A stretch of DNA of 22,427 nucleotides from Chromera velia (taxonomy: Eukaryota; Sar; Chromeraceae), in the NCBI GenBank assembly GCA_018398765.1, contig JAHBMJ010004878.1, positions 20,001-42,427 on the forward strand. Direction: 5' to 3'. Positions 9,586 through 19,300 of this stretch are shown here, piece by piece. Position 1 is the stretch's first letter; each line of letters starts with the position of its first letter. Under the pieces are notes generated by a model, which did no database searches, had not been told where the DNA came from, and saw only the letters and a list, made by a program, of their open reading frames with translations. Both the position numbers and the translations under genes were made by a program.

Positions 9586-9750
9586 ATGACCAAAGATTTA
9601 AAGAAAGTGAAGAAAGGTTCGCGAGGGCGCAAGAAAGACTCCGCTAAGCACAAAGCCAAAAAGCTTCTGACTCATCGTAAGGCTGAGGGTCGCTTGGAAG
9701 TAGGGGACATTCACCCTATCACAGAGGAGACGTACAAAGCCAAATGGTAA
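9586..9750 (+). CDS. Small basic ORF, 54 aa, inside the second inverted-repeat element
   Basis: ATG to TAA. The first 32 residues are strongly basic (MTKDLKKVKKGSRGRKKDSA and on), resembling a nuclear/nucleolar localisation or nucleic-acid-binding tail. The end is more ordinary (GDIHPITEETYKAKW). In total 18 of 54 residues are Lys or Arg. No family is recognised. It could be a captured host fragment or the remains of a transposon protein. It is followed within about 60 bases by the GAAT array. Confidence 0.3.
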   Translation: MTKDLKKVKKGSRGRKKDSAKHKAKKLLTHRKAEGRLEVGDIHPITEETYKAKW

Positions 9751-9810
9751 TGGGTGTGCAGCAACAAAGAAAGCACGAAAGCGACGCAGAGGAAGGAGAC
9801 GATTCTGATT

Positions 9811-10066
9811 GATTGAATGAATGAATAAATGAATGAATGAATGAATGAATGAATAAATGAATGAATGAATGAATGAATGAATGAATGAATAAATTATGAA
9901 TGACCAAGGCAGTGAATGAATGAGGGAGTGAGTGAGTGAGTAAATGAGTGAGGTGAGTGGGGTGGGTGGGTGAGTGAGATGAGTGAGTGAGTAAGTAAGC
10001 GAATGAGTGGATGAGGTGAGTGAAGGAAGTGAGTAAGTGAGTGAGTGAATGAATGAGTGAATGAGG
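9811..10066. repeat. (GAAT)n / (GAGT)n tetranucleotide array
   Basis: GAAT units with occasional AAAT run to about 9903. A GAGT-dominated section with GTGG and GAGGT interruptions continues to about 10066. It sits within the second inverted-repeat element. Peptide frames across it are artefacts. Confidence 0.9.
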
Positions 10067-10288
10067 TGAGTCTGACCTTCAACGACTCTGAAGATTTCAA
10101 GCTAGTGGCTGCTAGTCATTTTGAAAGTCTAGGATCACTTCAAAATTTGTCTAACAATTTTATCATACCTAACTTACTCAAACTGTTTCATCACACCTAT
10201 TGTAACACAATTATTTATGTCACTGGTACTAGTGTCTAGGGTATTGTGTCACAATTTTAATTGTATCACACTATAGTTTCAGTGTAGT

Positions 10289-11440
10289 ATAAACGCAGGA
10301 TGTATATGTCTGAGCAGTGGTAGTTGTTACTAGTTAGGATTAGAATTAGGATTTATATCCGGAGGATTGGCCTCCCGCCCCAATGCCGAATGGCCGACGT
10401 GCAGCTTCCAGGGAAAGCACCTAGATGCATCAGACCTCTCCGGCCGGCCCGCATAGGTCTAGCCTGCGCCAAAAACGGTTTAAAATTGAAGAAAAAACAT
10501 ACGCGGCATCCTCTTTTCTTCATCTAAATGATTTTCTGCTTCTGGTCTGATATCATCTAGCATAGAGACAATAGTAGAATGACGTTTACAGCTGAAATAC
10601 GTGAAAGAGAAAGAATACTTTAAAGATACAGGTTGAAACGACTGAGAAAATGAAGAAATTCATTTTACACTTTTCATAGAAATCAAGAACATTCATTTTC
10701 CCAACACGCGTGGAGGGGAAAGATAACAAAACCTTCTTTCTTCTTGTGGGTCGCTTCTTATCGTTCTGACTAACTGAAGAAAAGAGGTGAAGTGACAGGG
10801 GAGTGACAAGTTATTACACTTGTTGGACCTGTTGATGCGGGAAGGTGATAGTGATAGTGATTTAATTGGTGCCCTAGGTAGAGCACTGTTGCCGTTCTAC
10901 CAGAAGTCGCCGTCTACCAGAGAGGGTCGGGAGGCCCGGCCGGAAAGCTAAGCCGGAAGGGGGGTGGGGACCAGCTTCTAATGACTGATCTTGTGATTAA
11001 TGATGATTGAAGGTTTTTTTATGCATGCTGCGTCCCCATATATGAGAGGCGGATCTAACCTAGTTTGTCGATTTGTTCCATCCTACGACTACCAGCGACG
11101 AAAATAGGCGTGACTTCGATCACCCTGATACAGCTGATCAATCGCGGCTTCACAACAGGTTGGACAATCAAAAGAACGAGAAAAGAGACAGAGGGGATAC
11201 AGGGCAGAACCTTCGAAACCCTTCAGTTCTTTCATTGAAAAAATGCTACCTTTTTAATCAGAAAGACTTTAATTGTGCAGAGGTGTATCCCGCACGTCTT
11301 CCATCCCTTCAAAGAACTCCTGCTTTAAACACCCTATCAAAACTCTTTCTTTAAACTCAGTTCCCAAAACTTTTCCGATTCATTTGTTTGCTCTTTTACC
11401 CATCCCTCTTCTGTCTTCTCGCATTGTCAAAGAAATTTTT
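10289..11440. other. Spacer between the inverted-repeat element and the retrotransposon
   Basis: Mixed composition with no supported gene. A GC-rich patch at about 10360-10470 and another at about 10900-10975 (AGGCCCGGCCGG, AAGCCGGAAGGGGGG) stand out from AT-richer flanks. The part next to 11441 may be the 3' untranslated region of the minus-strand retrotransposon. I could not locate its 3' end or a poly-A tail. Confidence 0.4.
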
Positions 11441-12475
11441 TCAGTTTGCGCCCTCCCAGTCAAAAGCGCCCTCCCAGTCAAAAGACCCGGAGAACGCGGC
11501 CACTTCCCTCCCGAGCAGACCCTCGGGCTGGAAAGGGCCCCTTATGCCTCTTCTGCTGTGGATGGAGGACAGAAGGTTTGCTGCGATAAAACGCTGCAGA
11601 GTGCAGGACAAGAGCTTGTAGTAGCGGTCCATCAACCTTGCTTGGACTGCTTCGTCTCCCTCCGCACCCCTCACCCTCCCTACCCCCAACTTTGCCACTT
11701 CCTTCAAAAACTTTACTACTCCCTCCCCTGGTCTTCCATAAGTTTCAAAAATAAGCGGCACAAAACGGAAACCGATTTCATGGCAGATCTCCCCGTACCT
11801 GTCATTTTTCACTTTCTCTATTCCCCTCGCTGCTGACCCTGCTGTTTTTGCAAATCGGCGCAGGCGGTTAGCATCGATGGAAAATGGATGGGTAACAGCG
11901 ACGTTGGCGAGCACTATGTCTCCGGACGGGAGCCCCGCGAGAAAATTGGGGCGTTTCTGTCTCTCTTCGACCAGACGGGTTGTGGTAGACAGCCTAAGCT
12001 GCCCAAACGTAGGCTCTCTTGTCATATAGCAGTGACGGAGGCCTTGAAGGAGGGAGCAAAAGGCGTCCTTCATTTGTTCATGCCGCCACCATTATACCCC
12101 CCCCCCTATCCCGCAGGTCTGTGCATGTTGTCCTTCCACGTCCAGCGGGGCTCCACACGCACAGATAGGGTTTCTTCTGATCTCTGAAATGGACAAGCCG
12201 AGGCGGAGACGGATGGCCATAGTAAAAAGGGTTGGAGAAATAGGAGTCCAACCTGAAGACGGTATGGCTGTCAGCCAAGCGGAAGTGCCTATGCCTGCAC
12301 AGGATCGCAGACGGGCCTTCCCTTCAGCTAGCAAAGCGGCTAAGAGTTTTTCCCTCTGAACTAGGTGCAGCGCTTCCATCATGAGGTGCTGCACCTCCCG
12401 TCTCTCCCACAACAACCAATCTTCCATTCTCTCCCCTAGGGTCTGGCACTTATATTGGGTTATAGGTTTCAACAC
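11441..12475 (-). pseudogene. Zinc-motif and restriction-like endonuclease region of the retrotransposon, broken
   Basis: The first part (12475-12092) ends with CACGAPLDVEGQHAQTC (12163-12110), a CxCx9Hx3C zinc-binding motif found before the endonuclease in such elements. A run of nine G near 12100 shifts the frame, and WWRHEQMKDA resumes the protein in the frame of 12073-11441. That part has RPNFL, then SGDIVLANVAVTHPF, then KNDRYGEICHEIGFRFVPL and FETYG, matching the arrangement of the restriction-like endonuclease of non-LTR elements. From my memory of the family, two positions that are usually Asp are Asn here (RPN, LAN), so the nuclease may be dead. The protein end contains a duplicated FDWEGA. 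Confidence 0.7.
11448..11482. repeat. 18-bp tandem duplication
   Basis: GCCCTCCCAGTCAAAAGC-type unit present twice head to tail, near the 3' end of the retrotransposon coding region. It encodes the doubled FDWEGA on the minus strand and keeps the frame. Confidence 0.8.
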
Positions 12476-12481
12476 CCCCTA

Positions 12482-13077
12482 TACATAAGAGTATACCCCC
12501 CTGTAATGTTACCCTTACTTCAAAAGTGGTCCCAATTGATCAATCTCATCAGGTTACGTCTAAAAATATTGAAAACATTTTCTGTTGATTGAGGTTATAT
12601 GAGAAACTGATAAAAAACGATGTGTCCCTTTCACTTTGTAGCCAAACCCCTTGTAACCTTGTAACCTGTAACCTAAAATGACCCTCTTCAAAAGTGATGT
12701 AACCTTCGTCTACATGCATTTTAAAGTGTTTTTGAAGTGATTTGAAGAGTTTTTGAAAGTTAACTTTTTGGTTAGTTACGGACCTCAAGACCGCCTGTAA
12801 CCTTGTAATCTGTAACCTTGCAAGGGGACATATATAATAAGAGGTGTAACCTCATGTAACCACATAAGCTATACAGTAAAAGTGATTGATTTCGAAGTAA
12901 CTCAATATGCCGGACCTTTAACTTGTGTGAAAAGCTCGTTCAAATGTTTTTTGGTTCATTTTTTATGTCATTTTTGCACTTGTAACCCTATATGAGCCCA
13001 AGAGTGCCCCCCCCTGGTCTCTCCCCCCACTGAAATTCTAGAACTCGAGAAACCTTTCCAAGTTCCCGTTCGGTCCC
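12482..13077. mobile_element. AT-rich insertion with TGTAACCT repeats, nested in the retrotransposon
   Basis: This block of about 0.6 kb separates the thumb-like part of the RT protein from the zinc-motif part. It has no coding sequence of the element. Its AT content contrasts with the flanks. Many copies of TGTAACCT or its variants occur, and TTCAAAAGTG appears twice. CCCCCTA at 12475-12481 and again at the end of a longer C-run (13075-13084) could be the target duplication. No terminal inverted repeats were seen, so its class is unknown. Confidence 0.6.
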
Positions 13078-13084
13078 CCCCCTA

Positions 13085-14727
13085 CAATCAGTGTAAGCTT
13101 GTTCTGCCCTCTTTACCTAAAACAGACCTGCAAAGTCTGCCTTTGTTGGTGTTCCGAAACCCTGCTCTGTCAATCGGCTCCTCACTGCTGCAAAGGTGTG
13201 TGCCGCGCAGCCTGTTAAGGCCACTGGCATGATAAAACGGAAGAAAGGGATCCCTAGTCCCCCCTAACATAACGGGAGATGCGTCTGGCTCTGCTTTTGG
13301 GTCCATTCTTCTGGGCTGAGGCGCATGCTGCGGGCGAAAGACTCCCCCAACTCTTTGTCTGCTCTTTCCCATACGTCTGTGTGGAGTCTGTCCCCCATCA
13401 CCCGCGCCAAGTAGACGAGTTTGGGGAAGATGCAGTAACAAAACAGCAGGCTGCATCCCTGGGGAACTCCGTACCCCTCCACTCGCTTCCCCAGCTTTGT
13501 TGCTTCTGCTAGCTTCTTTTCGAACAGGCTGTTCACGAACGAGTCTTCACCCCCCCCTGCCCCCATCAACTTGTAGCCTTGTGTCGATACCTCTAGTCCT
13601 GGGGGGCGCTGTTGTGGGATCTTTCTCTCTGATTTCCCTCTCCAACTGGGAGAGAAAGCTGCGCTTTTATCCTTACCTAGATTGAGCGTCAGGTCATATT
13701 CTCCCAAAATTTTTATACAATCTGACCAGGTAGAGGTCAGACAATCAGCAGAGCTGGAAGGGAAAATGAGAGAGAGATCATCCATGTATGCACCTATGAA
13801 ACATCCCGCCCTCCCATGCTTCTTGTACAGCCTCTTTTACAACTTTTCTAAAGCAGGTTTCAGGCCAAGACAAAAAAGAAGCGGCCCTGCAATATCTCCC
13901 TGTTGTACCCCTTCTTGACTCATGAAAGTACGCAGTCTACCTTTCTGGTCACGAAAGAAGATTGGGACTGCCGTACCATACCAGAGAGAAAAGAAACAAA
14001 ACAGCTCAGGAAAATGTTCATGCAGCTCGTCTATCGCTTTCTGTCTGTCGCAAGTGTTGAATGCATTGTTTGCATCTATCTGGAGGAGGATGGAGTTAGG
14101 ACAAAGCTGCAAACAAGTTTGGACTGCTCTGAAAAGTTTGTCTGTCCCTGCACTCGTTCTTATCGCATACTGCAATGCCCCAAGGTGTTCCTCAAACTTC
14201 TCTCCATACTCAATCAGGATTGCCTTCGTGACCCATCTTTGGAGCACGTCCCCGATCGTGATCGGTCTCACCTTGTTACCTTTCGGGTCCTTGTTGAGGG
14301 TAAAAGACCTCCCGCTTGCGAGCAAGCGAAGAAGGGACGGAGGGGCGTTGCCCGCTGTCAGTTGCTAGGCGATGGTGAAGAGAGCACACTACCCTGCTGT
14401 ACCCCCCCCTCCCAATCCATCGCCTGGGAGAAAGAAACGAATGTGTTCATAACGTCACCCTGAGATTCCCTGGGCAGAGCCTCGGGCGGCAGAGCGGGCT
14501 GCTTGTAGGAGGGAATCGAGCGTAAGCTCGAGGCGGGGCGGGTCTGATGCGAGGGCTTTGGTCTCGTATCGGGTCCTACGCGGGGGGTGGAGATCCTTCA
14601 GCTTGCGGAATGTCTTCATGTTTGGGGTAGCGATCCCTAAGGAGCCTAGGCGGGAGACTACTTTGGAGAGGGCCCCGTCTTTGATGAGGGCATCCACGTA
14701 GCGGTGCATGCTGTCTTTGGCGGCCTG
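13085..14727 (-). pseudogene. Reverse transcriptase region of the retrotransposon, broken
   Basis: The leader (14727-14458) carries KFxKLKDLHPP-like sequence just before the RT domain. It ends at TGA 14457-14455, followed in the same frame by two TAG codons, the second at 14367-14365. The RT core is open from 14364 to 13837. It has KVRPITIGDVLQRW at the start, motif A as QIDANNAFN (Asp near 14076) and motif B as EGVQQGDIAGPLL. After a TAA, the next frame (13836-13264) has the catalytic box AYMDDLSLI at about 13791-13762. Between motif B and that box, a neighbouring frame reads more naturally (KVVKEAVQEAWEGGMF), implying two compensating shifts. A TAG separates HLPLC from the thumb-like GGLGIPFF segment, which continues to about 13120. 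The catalytic Asp pairs remain, but the gene cannot make a full protein. Confidence 0.8.
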
Positions 14728-14730
14728 CTA

Positions 14731-15137
14731 TGACGGTGTCCTCCCTTTCCTCTTCTCTATCTGTTTCTCTCTCATTCTGACAATATCGGATCTCAAGGAT
14801 AAAACTAAGACTTCAAATTCTCCCCTCCAAAAGGCTGATATTCGGTGTGATTAACACTTTTTTCATGTAAGTTTGGGAGTTTCGAGAGTCTGACCGCGCG
14901 GTAGGCAGAGGGCGCGCCAGAGGGAGCGGCGCGGCGGCGCCCGCGCCGCGTTCACTGCCCGCTTTCCCAACCTCGAATCCCCCTCGATCACTTAATTTCC
15001 CCCATCCATTTTCCTGTTTATTCCTGTTTGGAAGGGATTGTAAAATTGGCTCTGTCACAAACACGCAGCTAACTTGTCTGTATACTTGCGTGCTGCTGAA
15101 GTGTCCCACTCAGTTGCAGACAAAGCGAAACGTAGCG
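14731..15137. promoter_or_regulatory. Upstream region of the hydroxyacid dehydrogenase gene
   Basis: About 0.4 kb between the retrotransposon end and the dehydrogenase start codon, so the promoter and 5'UTR must be here or within the element. It has a GC-rich block at about 14893-14950 (GGCGCGGCGGCGCCCGCGCCGCG, partly palindromic) in otherwise balanced sequence. No defined core promoter motif can be named. Confidence 0.35.
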
Positions 15138-15904
15138 ATGAATGTTAAGGCGTCTCCTCTGTCTCTGTGCCTTCTGATGATGACAGCGATGTTCCGTTCC
15201 CCCTGTGGCTTTCTCCTGCGCCCTCTCAGAGAGGCGGCGGGTCGAGCTTCTCGCCTTCAGCAAGGAGGCGCCGCGCAGAGGTCAATGCTCTGGTTCTCCG
15301 CAGCGTCTGGGCAAAACCTCAAAATTGCCATCCTGGACTCTTATACCACGGGTAAGAGTGGTAGCACCAGTTGAGTGCGGGAGGCAGGCAAATTGCGAGT
15401 CATCTGACAAGCCAGAACAATTGCCCGAAGATGCTGAAATCTGTTGAGAAAAGGGGGAAAGTGGGGCCGCGTACGCTCAGTTTGCTATCATCCGTCTCTG
15501 CTTTGTCTCAGTTGCCGTCTCCTCCCTCCTCCATCTGCCCCCCCTCCCCTCCACGGCCGTTTCTCCCTTGCAGACCGCGGGGAGCTCAGCTGGGATCCAT
15601 TGAAGAAGTTTGGCAGCGTGACTGCGTATGATAGGACACCGAGAGACAAAATCGCAGAGAGGGCGGGAGACGCCGACGTGATCCTGACCAACAAAGTGGC
15701 CTTTGATGAAGAAAGCCTCAAACTGGTCCCGAAGTGCAAATACATTGGAAAGCTAGCTACAGGTGGGAATGGTCAAGTTTAGGTATGGGGCCTGGGTTTC
15801 GTTCCGACACCCTGTTTTATTTTGCATGTTCTTGCTTTGCACACACACACACACACAGACACACACACAGACACACACACAGACACACACACAGACACAC
15901 ACAA

Positions 15905-15963
<59 letters not shown>

Positions 15964-16085
15964 ACACACACACACACACACATGCACACGCACACCTACA
16001 GCATGATACACTTCCTCCGTCATCTTCTGGGAGTGTGCATGCTCCCAAAGCTCCCTTGTCTCTATCTGCTTTCTTCCTTCTCTCG

Positions 16086-16137
<52 letters not shown>

Positions 16138-16263
16138 TTCTTTCTTTCTTTCTTTCTTTCTTTCTTTTCTTTCTTTCTTTCTTTCTTTCTTTCTTTCGTT
16201 CGTTCGTTCGTTCGTACTTTCTTTCTTTCTTTCTTTCCTTCCTTCCTTCCTTCCTTCCTTCCT

Positions 16264-16314
<51 letters not shown>

Positions 16315-19300
16315 ATTCTTCACGAGCTGACTCCTCCTTCCCCACCCTGCATGCTGATCTGCCACTTTCCTTTCCTTCCCTTTTTTGTGCGCTTGACTTT
16401 CCAGGATACAACGATGTCGATCTGGCGGCAGCCAAGGAGAAGGGAATTGCGGTCCGTCTACCTACTCACCTGAACTTTTTTTCGTACCTTCCAGTAGTCC
16501 CGTGTCTCTCTCTCCCTCTCTCCCTTTCTCCCTTTCTCTCTTTCTTTCTCTCGCTGTGTTTCTGTCTCTCTCTCTCTTTTCATCTCTGCATGTCTCCATA
16601 TGTCTACCTACCTACCTATCTATCTATCCATCCATCTATCTATCTGCATCTGTCATCTTTATCTCTCTGTATGAATGTATCGATTTTATATACACCTCAC
16701 CATGCATCCATCGATCTTTCTGTATCCAGCAAGCTAGCCATGTGCCTATCTGTCCATCTGTTTACACTTTGCCGGTTGACATCTTTTCTTGCACCCCCTT
16801 CCTCAACATGGCACGCGGCCGCATGTCTCAAATGATCGCTGTGATGACCCATCCACCCACCCACCCACCCACCCACCAATCGATTTGCAGGTGACGAACG
16901 TGCCAGGCTACTCCACTGCGGCCGTTGTCCAGTTGGTGATTGCCTTCATGCTGGACCACTTGATTGACGTCCACGGACACAACCAGAGCGTGCGCAAGGG
17001 AGAGTGGGCCGAGTGTCCTGATTTTTGCTACGACATTCTGGGCAGCCGGGGGGGCATCATGGAGCTCTCTGGCAAGACCTTGTGCATCGTTGGAACGGGG
17101 AACATCGGGACTAGGATCAAGAATGTTGCAGAGGCATTCGGCATGAACGTTCTCTGTGCGCAGGTGAGTGAGTCTCGGATGACTCAGGAGCGGTTGAGAT
17201 CAAAGCGATGGCATTCCTAAAAAGGACTCCATACAACCTCTCCCTCCCTCCCTCGGTTGTCGGGTTGTTGCGAGCTGAGTGTTGCAGATGCTCTCTCCCG
17301 GTTTTTCCTTTTACATTCATCCTGCCCACCTTTCAAGAAGGCGCTGCTCACTCGCTCCTTCCCCCCCCCCCCCCCCCNNNNNNNNNNNNNNNNNNNNNNN
17401 NNNNNNNNNNNNNNNNNNNNNNNNNNNCCCCACTCCTCGTGTGCTTCCTCTGCGAATGCGGGCGTGCATGTTCTCTCTTAAACAAGCGAATTTAGGAATG
17501 GATGAATGAATAAATCATTGAGCGAAGGAATGGATGGATGGATGAATTAGTCAATTCACCAGTCACGGTCAGCTGATCCGACTGCACACCGTCTTTCCTT
17601 CATTCACTTCAATTCATGCATGGATGCATAGATGGATGGATGTATTGAGTCATCGACCTAATCGGATGGATCGAGCAGGTCCCTGGACGTCCGGCATCTG
17701 CTGACAGAGTTCCCCTGGATGAGGCGCTCTCCAAGGTTGGTTGCTTGGTTTGTTCGTTTGGATTGTGTTGTGAAATGAAATCACTCGGGTCGATCGATCA
17801 CCCTGTTCTTCTTTTGCATTCTGTCTGGATGTCTATCTGTCTTTTGTGTATGTGAAAAGAACAAGAGAGCGAGCGAAAAAGGAGAAAAGAAACAATTTGT
17901 CTGTCTCTCGGACGCAAACTTACCCATACACTCACCATAAGGAGTACCACACTCCTTTTTCATCTCCAGAACTGGTGGGGAACAACAAAAGACCCAAAAA
18001 GAAGAAAGGGGTACCCAGACTGTGGAATGGAAATGTACAACAAGAAGGAGAATTGCAGATGGAAAATGAGTGTCTCGAAGAGAAAGTGGAAGACCTTGCG
18101 CAGTCCAAAAGGCAACCTTGCGCTGGGCGAAAGGGGGGCCGCAGGGTACGTCTCAGCGCTCTGTCCAAGCCGAGGCCCTTCCACTCTGCGCACAAAAGGA
18201 AGAAGAAACGAGAACGAGAAAGAGAAAGGGGAGGAAAACGGAAGGAAAGGGAAGAGCAAAACGAAACAGGGAGACAGAGATAGCGATCACATTTTCTTCT
18301 TTGCGTCCCTGTTGCCTCTCCTGTCTGTCTTTCTTTGTCTCTGTCTGGTCTGACGCGTGTGTGCCAATTTTGGACAAAGAGAGGAGATCCTATGCGTGCG
18401 GGTTTATACATGCATGTTTGTGTGCATGTTCACGTGTTTAGTTGTCTGTTCTTGCAGGCCGACTTCATCTCCTTGAACTGCCCTCTAACTGCCAAAACAA
18501 CGGGCCTGGCAAACGATGAATTTTTCGGGAAGTGCAAAAAGACGGCCGTCTTCATCAACACCGGTAGGTACGTGACCCAGCAGGCGGCTCTTCCCTGAGA
18601 TTTACCGCATGCTGGCAGTAGACTTCTCGTCCTCTCCCTGGTCTGCGCACTTTCTTATTTTCGGCCTTCCACCTTCTCGCCCTCGTGAAGCATGCCTCCT
18701 TGACCGCGTGTCGACAGTCCATGCCATGTAAATTAAAGGGGAGCAGAAACATGCGTTTCACGTCAACATCCGCAATGTGTGCATTTTGGCAGCATCCATA
18801 AGTTTCATCTTCCAAGGGCGCGCAACAAAACAGACCGGCGCACAATACGGAATGGGGGGAGAGATTGACCAAATGACATGATGCGCCCTCGCTGAGAGTT
18901 TCTGTCTCCCTGCCTGCCTGCGGATGAATATGCAGGAAGAGGGCCACTTGTGGATGAAGCGTCTTTGGTTCGGGCACTCGATAGCGGTCAGCCTCTCACT
19001 CAGACAGTAAGTTGGACACACACACAAAGCCAGACGCTGTTGATGTTTTTATTCAGTTTGATTCTTTTGTGACAGAGGGAACGTTGTTGCTCTTTTCATC
19101 TTTTCTTCTTCCCCCTCCTTCTCCTTCTCTACCTCTGTGTTTCTTCGTCTCGATGCGCACTTCTTCTCTTTCTTCTTCTTGAACTTTGATAGCAACCCAG
19201 TTACCGGATTACATCGGATTTCGTCATTGCGCACGCCTGCGTGAATGTCTTTTTGTCTCTTTGTCTTCTTCCAACTTTTCTGCTCCGCTCCGGTCCATGC

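Larger units (their letters stand above)
9071..10288. mobile_element. Second terminal-inverted-repeat element, about 1.2 kb, carrying GC-richer cargo
   Basis: The left end ACTACACTGGAACTATAGTG and the right end, read in reverse complement as ACTACACTGAAACTATAGTG, match over 22 bases with one difference. The similarity continues more weakly (TGTCACAAT against TGATACAAT). A second GTGTCACAA copy sits just inside each end. Target duplications are not clear: a TA duplication inside the repeat is possible, and TAAACG lies near both ends but not at the same offset. The outer parts are AT-rich. The interior (about 9210-9760) is much richer in G+C and holds two small ORFs, followed by a GAAT/GAGT array. 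No transposase was recognised, so the superfamily is not assigned. Confidence 0.65.
11441..14727 (-). mobile_element. Decayed non-LTR retrotransposon with reverse transcriptase and restriction-like endonuclease
   Basis: Read on the minus strand, the element runs through an N-terminal leader, reverse transcriptase motifs, a CCHC-type zinc motif and a restriction-like (PD-D/ExK-type) endonuclease region. This order is typical of early-branching, site-selective non-LTR elements (CRE/R2/NeSL-like). The coding frame is broken by several stops and by shifts that mostly fall in poly-G runs, and by an AT-rich insertion at 12482-13077. A TAG directly upstream at 14730-14728 and the absence of further element protein suggest a 5'-truncated copy ending near 14.73 kb. 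Neither long terminal repeats nor target duplications were found. Confidence 0.78.

Noticed and set aside
15763-16835. Long frames of 180-337 codons on both strands
   Set aside because: They are translations of the CA and CTTT/CT arrays in dehydrogenase introns (T-H, S-F-L, K-E-R and C-V repeats).
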